Below, piece by piece: positions 15,851 through 22,898 of a stretch of DNA of 40,624 bases. Both the position numbers and the translations under genes were made by a program. Source of the stretch: Paracoccus lichenicola (GTDB lineage: Bacteria; Pseudomonadota; Alphaproteobacteria; Rhodobacterales; Rhodobacteraceae); NCBI RefSeq assembly GCF_009708075.1, contig NZ_WMBT01000014.1:1-40624 (forward strand), written 5' to 3'. Position 1 is the first letter of the stretch. Each line of letters begins with the position of its first letter. The notes below the pieces were generated by a model. The model searched no databases and was not told the DNA's origin. It worked only from the letters and a program-made list of their open reading frames with translations.

Positions 15851-16732
15851 ATGCCATTCGATCTGAACGTCAACCTGCTGATCAGCCAGATGGTGCTGGG
15901 GCTGGTGAACGGGGTGTTCTACGCCATCCTGTCGCTGGGGCTGGCCATCATCTTCGGCCTGCTCGGGGTCATCAACTTCGCGCACGGGGTCTTCTTCATG
16001 CTGGGGGCGTTCATCGCCTACATGCTGCTGGAAACCATGGGCATCGGCTATTGGGGCGGGCTGGTCATCGCGCCCTTGATCGTGGGGTTGATCGGCATCG
16101 CGGTGGAGATCCTGCTGATCCGCCATCTCTACAAGCTCGACCATCTTTATGGCCTTCTGCTGACGCTGGGGCTGGCGCTGGCCATCGAGGGGCTGATCCG
16201 CATCGTCTTCGGCCAGCAGGGACTGCCCTATGCCATCCCGCCCAGCCTTCGGGGCGCGGTGAACTTGGGGTTCATGGTCCTGCCGCTTTATCGTGCCTGG
16301 GTGGTGGTCGCGGGCATCCTGCTGTGCGTGCTCACGTGGATCGTGATCGAATGGACGCCGCTTGGCGCCAAGCTGCGCGCCGCCACCGACAACCCCGCGA
16401 TGGTCCAGGCCTTCGGCATCAACGTGCCGGTCATGCTGACGCTGACCTATGCCGCAGGGGTCGCGCTGGCCGCCGTCGGGGGCGTGATGGCGGCGCCGAT
16501 CATGTCGGTCGATCCCGCGATGGGGACGAATGTGGTGATCGTCGTCTTTGCCGTGGTGGTGATCGGCGGCATGGGGTCGATCCTGGGGTCCATCCTGACG
16601 GGCCTCGGGTTGGGGCTTCTTGAAGGGATGACCAAGGCGATCTTCCCCGAGGCGTCCTCGACCGTGATCTTCGTCGCCATGGTCGCGGTGCTCATCATGC
16701 GCCCGCGGGGCCTTTTCGGGAAGACGGCATGA
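15851..16732 (+). CDS. livH: LIV-type ABC transporter permease LivH
   Basis: A 293-aa polytopic inner-membrane protein, mostly hydrophobic, with about eight segments. It has the family motifs SLGLAIIFGLLGVINFAHG near the N-terminus and VVIGGMGSILGSILTG near the C-terminus. GGAGGAAG precedes ATG 15851. It overlaps livM by ATGA (16729-16732). It forms half of the translocation channel. Confidence 0.9.
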   Translation: MPFDLNVNLLISQMVLGLVNGVFYAILSLGLAIIFGLLGVINFAHGVFFMLGAFIAYMLLETMGIGYWGGLVIAPLIVGLIGIAVEILLIRHLYKLDHLYGLLLTLGLALAIEGLIRIVFGQQGLPYAIPPSLRGAVNLGFMVLPLYRAWVVVAGILLCVLTWIVIEWTPLGAKLRAATDNPAMVQAFGINVPVMLTLTYAAGVALAAVGGVMAAPIMSVDPAMGTNVVIVVFAVVVIGGMGSILGSILTGLGLGLLEGMTKAIFPEASSTVIFVAMVAVLIMRPRGLFGKTA

Positions 16733-17730
16733 CCAGCCCGGCCACGAAACCGCAGGACAGGGAAGCACCCCGCATGACCGAACGCACCACGCCCCAGTTC
16801 CTGGGCTTCACCCCGGCCCGGGCCGCGTTCTTTCTGGTCTTCGCCGCGGTCGTGGCGCTTTCGCCGCTGGTGCTCTATCCGATCTTCCTGATGAAGATCT
16901 ACTGCTTCATCATCTTTGCCTGCGCCTATAACCTGCTTCTGGGCTATACCGGGCTGATGAGCTTCGGTCACGCCGCCTTCTTCGGCGCCGGGGCCTATCT
17001 TTGCGGCCATGCGGCGGCGCGGTGGGGGCTTTCGCCCGAACTCGCGGTGCTGAGCGGCACGGTCTTTGCCGGTCTGCTGGGGCTTGTCTTCGGCTGGATC
17101 GCGATCCGCCGGCAGGGGTTGTCATTCGCCATGATAACCCTGGCGCTGGCGCAGATGATGTATTTCATCGCGCTGAAGGTCCCCTTCACCGGCGGCGAGG
17201 ACGGGATTCAAGGCGTGCCGCGCGGCCATCTGTTCGGCATCATCGACCTGTCGTCCAACACCGCGCTTTACTGGACGCTGGCGGTGATCGTGCTGGCCGT
17301 CGTGGCGCTTTACAACCGCATCGTCCATTCCCCCTTCGGACAGGTGCTGCGCGCGATCCGCAACAATCCCGAACGCGCCCGGTCGCTGGGGGTGAACGTG
17401 GACAGGTTCAAGCTGGTCTCCTTCGTGATCTCGGCGGCGATGAGCGGGTTCGCGGCCTCGCTCAAGACGGTGGTCTTCGGCATCGCCTCGCTGACCGACA
17501 TCTCGGTGAACGTCTCGACCGAGGTGGTGCTGATCAACCTGGTCGGCGGGATCGGGACGATCTTCGGCCCGGTGGCGGGAAGCTACATCATCCTGTCGCT
17601 GGAACATTTCCTGTCCCCCTACGGACCGTGGTTGCTGCTGATCCAGGGGCTGGTGTTCATCATGTTCGTGCTGGTCTTCCGGCAGGGCGTGGTGGGCGGG
17701 CTGCAGAAGAAGCTGAAATCGCATCTTTGA
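16729..17730 (+). CDS. livM: LIV-type ABC transporter permease LivM
   Basis: A 333-aa polytopic permease with LLLGYTGLMSFGHAAFFGAGAY, LRAIRNNPERARSLGVNV (the cytoplasmic coupling loop) and LVGGIGTIFGPVAGSY, all LivM hallmarks. The start at 16729 overlaps livH by 4 bp. An alternative ATG at 16774 would remove a short polar leader. It is the last gene of LIV operon 1; downstream, GCGGGC/GCCCGC repeats (17734 and 17763) may form a hairpin but no T tract follows. Confidence 0.9.
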   Translation: MTSPATKPQDREAPRMTERTTPQFLGFTPARAAFFLVFAAVVALSPLVLYPIFLMKIYCFIIFACAYNLLLGYTGLMSFGHAAFFGAGAYLCGHAAARWGLSPELAVLSGTVFAGLLGLVFGWIAIRRQGLSFAMITLALAQMMYFIALKVPFTGGEDGIQGVPRGHLFGIIDLSSNTALYWTLAVIVLAVVALYNRIVHSPFGQVLRAIRNNPERARSLGVNVDRFKLVSFVISAAMSGFAASLKTVVFGIASLTDISVNVSTEVVLINLVGGIGTIFGPVAGSYIILSLEHFLSPYGPWLLLIQGLVFIMFVLVFRQGVVGGLQKKLKSHL

Positions 17731-17817
17731 TCCGCGGGCGGACGGATCGTCCGGGCCGTCTTGCCCGCTGGATGCGCCGCGTGGGTCAATGCCACTTGCA
17801 GCGGCATGGTGATGTCT

Positions 17818-17846
17818 CTGGCAAACAATAAGGATGCGCATATAAC
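17818..17846 (+). promoter_or_regulatory. Candidate sigma-70 promoter for the EamA gene
   Basis: CTGGCA (17818-17823), a 17-bp spacer and TATAAC (17841-17846), about 95 bp before the EamA start, in the only AT-rich part of the 209-bp gap. The remaining gap shows no gene. Confidence 0.45.
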
Positions 17847-17939
17847 CGACCTGCGCCGCCTCTTCCCGCCAGGTGCAAGGCCGCGACCGGGTTCCTGCCC
17901 CGCCCCATCCCCTCACCCCTTGGCAGAAGGGAGGCCAAG

Positions 17940-18836
17940 ATGAGCTTGCCCCCAAGCGGTCCTGCGGGTCCGCGGCGCGGCCACAGCCCGCAGGCACGCG
18001 GCTTCTGCTGGGTGATGCTGGCGTTCTTCCTGTTCTCGGTTTGCGACATGATCACCAAGCAGGTCTCGACCGGCTATCATCCCGCGCAGGTGGCCTGGGC
18101 GCGTCAGGCCGGGCTTTTCGTCGGCACGGTGGCCCTGCTGTCCATGGGCGGGTGGTCGGTCCTGCGCTCGCGGCGGCCGGGATTGCAGTTCCTGCGCGGC
18201 GCGACCGCCGTCGTCTCGACCGTGTCCTTCGCGGCGGCGCTGCGCTATCTGCCGCTGGCCGATGCGACAGCCGTCACCTTCGTCGCCCCGCTGCTGATCA
18301 CCGCGCTTGCGGCCGTCCTGCTGAAGGAGCGTGTCAGCCCGATGCGGTGGGCCGCCGTCGGAGTGGGGCTGGCCGGCACGCTGATCATGCTGCGCCCCGG
18401 CGCAGGGGTCGCCCACCCGGCGATGCTGCTGGTCCTGCTGTGCGCCGCGACCTATGCGCTGCGCCATATCCTGTCGCGCATCCTGACGGGCACGGACCCC
18501 CTGCGCACCACGATCGCCTGGTCCAGCCTGGTCACGACGCTTTCGCTGTCCGCTGCCCTGTCCCTTGTCGGCACCATTCCCGACAGCCTGCACGATGTGC
18601 TGATGTTCCTGGGCATCGCCGTCACCGCCGCATGTGCCGAACTGGCCTTGATCCGGGGATTCGCGCTGGCCCAAGCCGCAACGCTGGCCCCGGCTCAATA
18701 CACGCTGATGGTCTGGAGCGTCCTTTGGGGCGTCCTGATCTTCGACCAGTTCCCGGATTTCTGGACGCTTGGCGGTGCGGCGATCATCATCGCCTCGGGC
18801 GCCTACAGCGTCTGGCAGGAAGCGCGGGAACGCTAG
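17940..18836 (+). CDS. EamA/DMT-family transporter
   Basis: A 298-aa protein of the drug/metabolite transporter superfamily with two EamA repeats and about ten hydrophobic segments. The first repeat contains FAAALRYLPLADATAVTF and LLITALAAVLLKERVSP, the classic end-of-repeat motif. The second contains ALAQAATLAPAQYTLMVWSV. AGGGAGG precedes the ATG. These transporters usually export metabolites or amino acids; the substrate is unknown. It is transcribed alone or with the VOC gene 87 bp downstream, which appears to have its own promoter block. Confidence 0.85.
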   Translation: MSLPPSGPAGPRRGHSPQARGFCWVMLAFFLFSVCDMITKQVSTGYHPAQVAWARQAGLFVGTVALLSMGGWSVLRSRRPGLQFLRGATAVVSTVSFAAALRYLPLADATAVTFVAPLLITALAAVLLKERVSPMRWAAVGVGLAGTLIMLRPGAGVAHPAMLLVLLCAATYALRHILSRILTGTDPLRTTIAWSSLVTTLSLSAALSLVGTIPDSLHDVLMFLGIAVTAACAELALIRGFALAQAATLAPAQYTLMVWSVLWGVLIFDQFPDFWTLGGAAIIIASGAYSVWQEARER

Positions 18837-18872
18837 CAACCGTGTTCCCCGCCAGTTGCCGGATTGCCCGCC

Positions 18873-18891
18873 GGTTACATGCATGGTTACA
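18873..18891. repeat. Direct repeat GGTTACA x2 in the VOC promoter
   Basis: GGTTACA at 18873-18879 and 18885-18891, a 12-bp period, separated by TGCAT. TTACAGTAA (18887-18895) is a palindrome. It lies 33-51 bp before the VOC start, so it could bind a regulator. Confidence 0.35.
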
Positions 18892-18923
18892 GTAAGGATG
18901 TATATCAAGGGGAGGCAAGGAAG

Positions 18924-19334
18924 ATGAAACCGGTCCTGGACCATATCGGAATCGCGGTGCCCGCGCTGGAGCCGGCGCTGGAATTCTATGGCGCGACGCT
19001 GGGCTTGGGCGAGCCGATCATCCGCCTGATCCCGGAACTGGGGCTGCGGCTTGCGTTCTTCGACAACCCGGACGGGCCGATCATCGAGCTGGTCGAAGCC
19101 TCGGGCAAGACCGAGCTTCGGCACGGCGACGTGGTGGTGGCGCTGGAGGTCGAGGACCTTGACGCCGCCATTGCGCAATACCGCGCGCGCGGTCTCAAGG
19201 TTCATGACCAACCCGCGACCGAGAACCTGCCGCTGCGACGGGGCTGGATCACCAAGGGCGCGGGACATGGCACCGTGGTCGAGCTGTGCCCCAAGGGCGC
19301 GGTCGCGGCCTTTGTCCGGGGAACGCGCGGCTAG
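18924..19334 (+). CDS. VOC-family protein, methylmalonyl-CoA epimerase-like
   Basis: A small 136-aa vicinal-oxygen-chelate protein with LDHIGIAVPALEPALEFY at the N-terminus (His7 is a likely metal ligand), PIIELVEAS and GTVVELCPKG. The layout matches methylmalonyl-CoA epimerase, which moves a proton at the alpha-carbon of an acyl-CoA using a divalent metal. Overall conservation is modest, so a related isomerase or lyase is possible. GGGGAGG precedes ATG 18924; earlier in-frame ATGs lack it. Its stop TAG overlaps the stop of the SDR remnant on the other strand through CTAG (19331-19334). A deleted copy lies at 7049-7109. Confidence 0.7.
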   Translation: MKPVLDHIGIAVPALEPALEFYGATLGLGEPIIRLIPELGLRLAFFDNPDGPIIELVEASGKTELRHGDVVVALEVEDLDAAIAQYRARGLKVHDQPATENLPLRRGWITKGAGHGTVVELCPKGAVAAFVRGTRG

Positions 19335-19402
19335 CCGGGCGTCGGCACCGCGCCGCCGCAGCCGGAAATCACCTGTCCGGCGACATGGCCGGACAGGCCG
19401 CC
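19331..19402 (-). pseudogene. 3' remnant of an SDR gene
   Basis: Read on the - strand, this encodes GLSGHVAGQVISGCGGAVPT and then PG-stop, against DLSGYVTGQVISVCGGAVLT and then PS-stop in the intact SDR at 7107. By eye 63 of 72 bases agree. Upstream of 19402 the similarity fades and the frame is lost within about 20 bp; the rest of the gene (about 740 bp) is absent. The next SDR (19455) has an unrelated C-terminus, so the remnant is not part of it. Confidence 0.75.
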
Positions 19403-19454
19403 GGCGCGAAAACGCCACGATCCGCGGACCGCTGCCCGGTTGCCGCCCCCGCGA

Positions 19455-20213
19455 TCAAAGATGGTCGGTGGGCCGGATCACCACCTCGGACAGCGCGACC
19501 CGGCGCGGCCTGGTGACGATATGGGCGATCGCCTCGGCCACGTCCTCGGGGTGCAGGTGTTCCACCTCGGACAGGATCCGCGACAGCCGGGCCTGCGCGG
19601 TCGGGGCCTGATGGTCGAACAGTTCCGTGCGCACCGCCCCCGGCTCGACCACCGAGACGCGGACGTTGCGGCGGGCGAATTCCTGCCGCAACGCCTCGCT
19701 GAAGGCAGTGACGCCGAACTTGGTGGCATTGTAGACGCCCACCGTGCCCGCCGCGACCCGGCCGGCGATCGAGCTGATGTTGACCACGTCCGCCACGCCG
19801 CGCCCGGCCTTCGCCGCCTCGACCAGGTGGGGCAGCGCCGCCTTGGTGGCCGCCATCAGCGCCATCAGGTTCAGATCGACCATCCGTTCCCATTCCGACA
19901 GCGGGCGTTCGATGGAATCGCCGTTCAGCATGACGCCTGCGGCATTGACGAGGATGTCCAGCCGCCCCCCGGCCGCGACCGCGTCCGCCACAAGCTGCGC
20001 GGGCACGCCGCGCTGCGCGATGTCGGCGGCCAGCACCCGCGCCTCGCCGCCCGCCTCGGCGATCCGGCCCGCGATGTCGGCCAGCCGCTCGGCCCGGCGC
20101 GCCGCCAGGATGACGCGTGCCCCCTGCGCCGCAAGTTCGATCGCCGTCGCCGCGCCGATCCCGCTGGACGCACCCGTCACCAGCGCCACGCATCCTTCCA
20201 GCCGCTTCGTCAT
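19455..20213 (-). CDS. Classical SDR (YdfG/serine-dehydrogenase-like)
   Basis: A 252-aa oxidoreductase with TGASSGIG (13-20), NAAG (90-93), Ser148, Tyr161 and Lys165 (YNATK), all in canonical spacing. The C-terminal TRPRRVALSEVVIRPTDHL resembles the YdfG subgroup, whose members use NADP with small hydroxy acids and aldehydes. The arginine pair after the second strand (AARRAER) suggests NADP preference. GAGGAGAGA precedes the start. It follows the SDR at 20347 by 133 bp in the same direction and may end the long - strand series. The substrate is not readable. Confidence 0.82.
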   Translation of the reverse strand: MTKRLEGCVALVTGASSGIGAATAIELAAQGARVILAARRAERLADIAGRIAEAGGEARVLAADIAQRGVPAQLVADAVAAGGRLDILVNAAGVMLNGDSIERPLSEWERMVDLNLMALMAATKAALPHLVEAAKAGRGVADVVNISSIAGRVAAGTVGVYNATKFGVTAFSEALRQEFARRNVRVSVVEPGAVRTELFDHQAPTAQARLSRILSEVEHLHPEDVAEAIAHIVTRPRRVALSEVVIRPTDHL

Positions 20214-20346
20214 TCATCTCTCCTCGGGTTCGATCCGACGCTGCCGTGCCGCCAGGCGGGCGTGGAACATCAGTGCCCCGCCCGGGCGATCCGCTTGTTT
20301 CCGGGGCGCGCGATGCACCCACGCGCGCCTGCCCTGCAGTCCGCGT

Positions 20347-21156
20347 TCAGTTGGGGTGAAGAACGGCGCCCCCATCCGCGCAGATCACCTGTCCGGTAAC
20401 ATAGCGGGACAGGTCCGTGACCAGGAACTCGACCACGCCCGCACAGTCGTCCGGCTCGCCCAACCGGCGCAGCGGCAGGGATTCGGCCTGCGCGTTGGTG
20501 CCGATGCCGCGCGCGGCGGCCTGCGCCGCGACCCGTGCGGTCATGATGATCCCGGGCGAAAGGGCGTTCACCCGGATGCCGCAGGGACCAAGCTCGGCGG
20601 CAAGCGTGCGGGTCAGCGAGGCCACCGCCGCCTTGGAGGCCCCATAGACGGCAAGCAGCCCGCCCGGCAGCGTCGAGACGCCCGTCTGCGACGTGACGTT
20701 GACGATCACGCCCGCCCCTTGCGCCTTCATGATCGGCACGGCGGCCTGGCAGCACAGCAGGGTCGTCCGCAGGTTTGCGTCCATGAGCAGGTCATAGTCG
20801 GCCTGCGTCGTCTCGCTGGCCCGGGGACCGCTTTCCCGGGCGATGGCACCGCCGGCGTTGTTGACCAGGATGTCCACCCGGCCAAGGGCTGCCATCGTTT
20901 CGTCGAACAGCCGCGCCACGTCGGCCGGTCTGGAAAGGTCGCCCTGCACGCCGATGGACCGGCGGCCCATCGCCTCGATCTCCCGGGGCACGGTATCGGC
21001 GCCCAGTTGTTCGCCCCAGTCCCGCGCGCCGTCAAGGTTCAGGTCCGCGATCACCACGTCCGCGCCCAAGCCCGCCAGCCGCAGCGCATAGGCGCGCCCC
21101 AACCCGCGCGCGGCGCCCGTGACGATTGCCACCTTGCCGGCCAGTTGCCCGCTCAT
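20347..21156 (-). CDS. Classical SDR, paralogue of the SDR at 7107
   Basis: A 269-aa SDR with TGAARGLG (13-20), NNAG (99-102) and Tyr171/Lys175 (YGASK). Its length and motif positions equal those of the 7107-7916 protein, including the SE/QTTQAxxD insertion near 116-121, which marks a recent paralogous pair with different operon partners. Its start overlaps the nitroreductase stop by ATGA (21153-21156), so it is translationally coupled. The likely role is oxidation of a 3-hydroxyacyl-CoA in the pathway initiated by the AliA-like ligase. Confidence 0.83.
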   Translation of the reverse strand: MSGQLAGKVAIVTGAARGLGRAYALRLAGLGADVVIADLNLDGARDWGEQLGADTVPREIEAMGRRSIGVQGDLSRPADVARLFDETMAALGRVDILVNNAGGAIARESGPRASETTQADYDLLMDANLRTTLLCCQAAVPIMKAQGAGVIVNVTSQTGVSTLPGGLLAVYGASKAAVASLTRTLAAELGPCGIRVNALSPGIIMTARVAAQAAARGIGTNAQAESLPLRRLGEPDDCAGVVEFLVTDLSRYVTGQVICADGGAVLHPN

Positions 21157-21833
21157 GCCGTTTCTCCGTCCCGATGGAAGATCACCGCCTCGTCCAGCCC
21201 GGCGCGGCCGACGCGCGCGCTGTTGGCCTCGACGGCCGGGTCCTCGTATCCGAACGAGATGCCGAAGATCAGCCGGTGCGTGTCGGGCAGGCCGAGATGG
21301 CCGCGGATGATGCCGGGATACAACCCCAGTGCCCCCTGCGCGCAGGAGGAAATCCCGCGCGAGGTCAGCAGCAGCATCAGCGTCTGCGCATAGATGCCCA
21401 GATCCACCGCCTCGCGTTCCTGGAACGTGTGGTGCAGGAAGATCAGCGCGGCGTGCGGGGCGCCGAAAAAGTCCAGGTTGCGGCGATAGGCCCAGTCCCG
21501 GCGCGGGCGGTCGTGCCGGTCGATCCCCATCGCGCCGTAAAGCTGCACGGCCGCGTCGATCTGGCGTGCCCGGTAGACGCCCTCGAACTTGCGGTCGGCG
21601 GTGAAATCGGGATCGGGCGCGATCCCGGCCTCGGCCGCCGCCACCATCTTGCGGCCAAGGCTGCGCAGGCTTGGCCCGGACAGGACATGCGTGATCCATG
21701 GCTGGATGTTGCAGTTCGAGGGCGCGAGCTGGGCAAGCCCCAGAACCTCGCGCAGGGTGTCCTGCGGCACCTCGTCGGGCAGGTAGCCCCGCACGGAACG
21801 GCGCTCGGCCAAAGCTTCGTCGAGGGTCATCAT
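21153..21833 (-). CDS. Nitroreductase-family FMN oxidoreductase
   Basis: A 226-aa nitroreductase-fold protein with the N-terminal FMN phosphate-binding RRSVRGY, the APSNCNIQPW segment and, near the C-terminus, LLLTSRGISSCAQGALGLYP and GISFGYED. The family reduces nitro, quinone or enone groups with NAD(P)H. Embedded between a kinase-like gene and an SDR (ATGA overlap on the downstream side, 12-bp gap upstream), it may act as an ene- or enoyl-reductase on a ring intermediate rather than on nitro compounds. This is inferred from context only. Confidence 0.82.
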   Translation of the reverse strand: MMTLDEALAERRSVRGYLPDEVPQDTLREVLGLAQLAPSNCNIQPWITHVLSGPSLRSLGRKMVAAAEAGIAPDPDFTADRKFEGVYRARQIDAAVQLYGAMGIDRHDRPRRDWAYRRNLDFFGAPHAALIFLHHTFQEREAVDLGIYAQTLMLLLTSRGISSCAQGALGLYPGIIRGHLGLPDTHRLIFGISFGYEDPAVEANSARVGRAGLDEAVIFHRDGETA

Positions 21834-21845
21834 GCCGGCTCTCCC

Positions 21846-22898
21846 CTACAGGCCGCTGCGCGCGGCGATTTCCATGCCGCGGCGGGCATAGGCCAGGGCA
21901 AGCCTGCGGCCCACCTGCGCGGAATCGGGCAGGGTGCTGTTGCCCTGCTCGCCCCGCCAGGCGACGCCCGCGCTGCCGACCGCCCCCCGGAACATGGCGA
22001 AGGCCCGGTGGAAATCGCTTATCCGTTCGGTGGTCCCGGCCTCGGCGTAATAGGCTTCCAGGTAATCCGCCTCGGCCGGGATGCCCTCGGCCGCCAGGTC
22101 GATGCCCAGGACGCCGCCGTTCTCGTCCGGGGCCATGTTCCAGGCCTGGGTGTTGAACGCCACATCCACAAGCGGATGGCCCAGCGTCGAAAGCTCCCAG
22201 TCGAGCACGCCGATCACGCGCGGCTCGGTCGAGTGGAACATCAGGTTGCCGATCCTGAAATCGCCATGGCACAGGGCCAAAAGCTGGCTGTCGGGGATGC
22301 GGTTGCCAAGCCAGAGGATCATCCGGTCCAGGTCGGGGTTGTCGGCGTCGCCCTTGCGGTATTGCTGCCAGAGCTGCGACCAGCGGCTGATCTGGCGTTC
22401 GAAGTAATTGCCGGGCCGTCCGAAATCGCCCAGGCCCGCGGCCTGGAAATCAAGCCTGTGGATCGCCGCCATCGTCGTGGCCATCGACGCATAGATCGCG
22501 CGCCGCTGGTCCGGGGAAAGGCCGGGCAGCGCATATTCGGTAAAGACACGGCCCTCCAGCCATTCCATCAGATAGAAGGGCGTGCCCAGAAGGCTTGCAT
22601 CCGCCTCGTAGTGATAAAGGTGCGGGACCGGCACGGCGCTGTCGCGCAGCGCGCCCATCACCCGGAACTCGCGGTCGATGGCATGGGCCGACTTGGCCAG
22701 CTTCATGCCCGGCTGCTTGCGCAGCACGGCCCGCCAGCCGTCGGCGGTGACGAAATAGGTCGGGTTCGACATGCCCCCCGCGGTCGGCGCGACCGCAAGA
22801 TCATGCACCGCCCGCCCCAGGAAACCCTCCAGGAAGCCGCGCAGCGCCTCGATGTCGAGACCGGGACCGGGCGCCAGGGTTTCGGGCTGCGTGTTCAT
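21846..22898 (-). CDS. APH-family phosphotransferase, ACAD10/11-kinase-like
   Basis: A 350-aa aminoglycoside-phosphotransferase-fold kinase. Seen: GGMSNPTYFV (nucleotide loop), AVLRKQP (Lys), LCHGDFRIGNLMF (His211, Asp213, Asn218, catalytic loop) and GVLDWELSTLGHPLVD (Asp233, metal ligand). The family includes the kinase domain fused to acyl-CoA dehydrogenase in ACAD10/ACAD11 and LvaA, which phosphorylates 4-hydroxyacyl-CoAs. Here the kinase and dehydrogenase are separate genes overlapping by ATGA (22895-22898). A role in phosphorylating a hydroxyacyl-CoA is plausible but not shown. Confidence 0.83.
   Translation of the reverse strand: MNTQPETLAPGPGLDIEALRGFLEGFLGRAVHDLAVAPTAGGMSNPTYFVTADGWRAVLRKQPGMKLAKSAHAIDREFRVMGALRDSAVPVPHLYHYEADASLLGTPFYLMEWLEGRVFTEYALPGLSPDQRRAIYASMATTMAAIHRLDFQAAGLGDFGRPGNYFERQISRWSQLWQQYRKGDADNPDLDRMILWLGNRIPDSQLLALCHGDFRIGNLMFHSTEPRVIGVLDWELSTLGHPLVDVAFNTQAWNMAPDENGGVLGIDLAAEGIPAEADYLEAYYAEAGTTERISDFHRAFAMFRGAVGSAGVAWRGEQGNSTLPDSAQVGRRLALAYARRGMEIAARSGL

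Larger units (their letters stand above)
18873..19402. repeat. Duplicated VOC-SDR segment, copy B
   Basis: This is the partner of 6998-7178. Copy B keeps the complete VOC gene but only the last 72 bp of the SDR; copy A keeps the SDR and only the ends of the VOC gene. The alignment is gapless except for the 349-bp VOC deletion in copy A. The arrangement implies that a convergent VOC-SDR pair was duplicated and then lost opposite partners. Confidence 0.7.

Noticed and set aside
14963..16768. A 601-codon minus-strand frame across LIV operon 1
   Set aside because: It is antisense to livF and livH, very rich in His, Asp and Gln, with no recognisable fold.
13114..17730. Branched-chain amino-acid uptake as the function of the LIV operons
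   Set aside because: The family name suggests it, but the setting is entirely acyl-CoA catabolism and these transporters also carry organic acids; substrate left open.
19331..19454. C-terminal extension of the SDR at 19455
   Set aside because: The SDR stops at 19455 with its own VIRPTDHL end; the upstream 72 bp match the tail of the SDR at 7107 instead and are a separate remnant.
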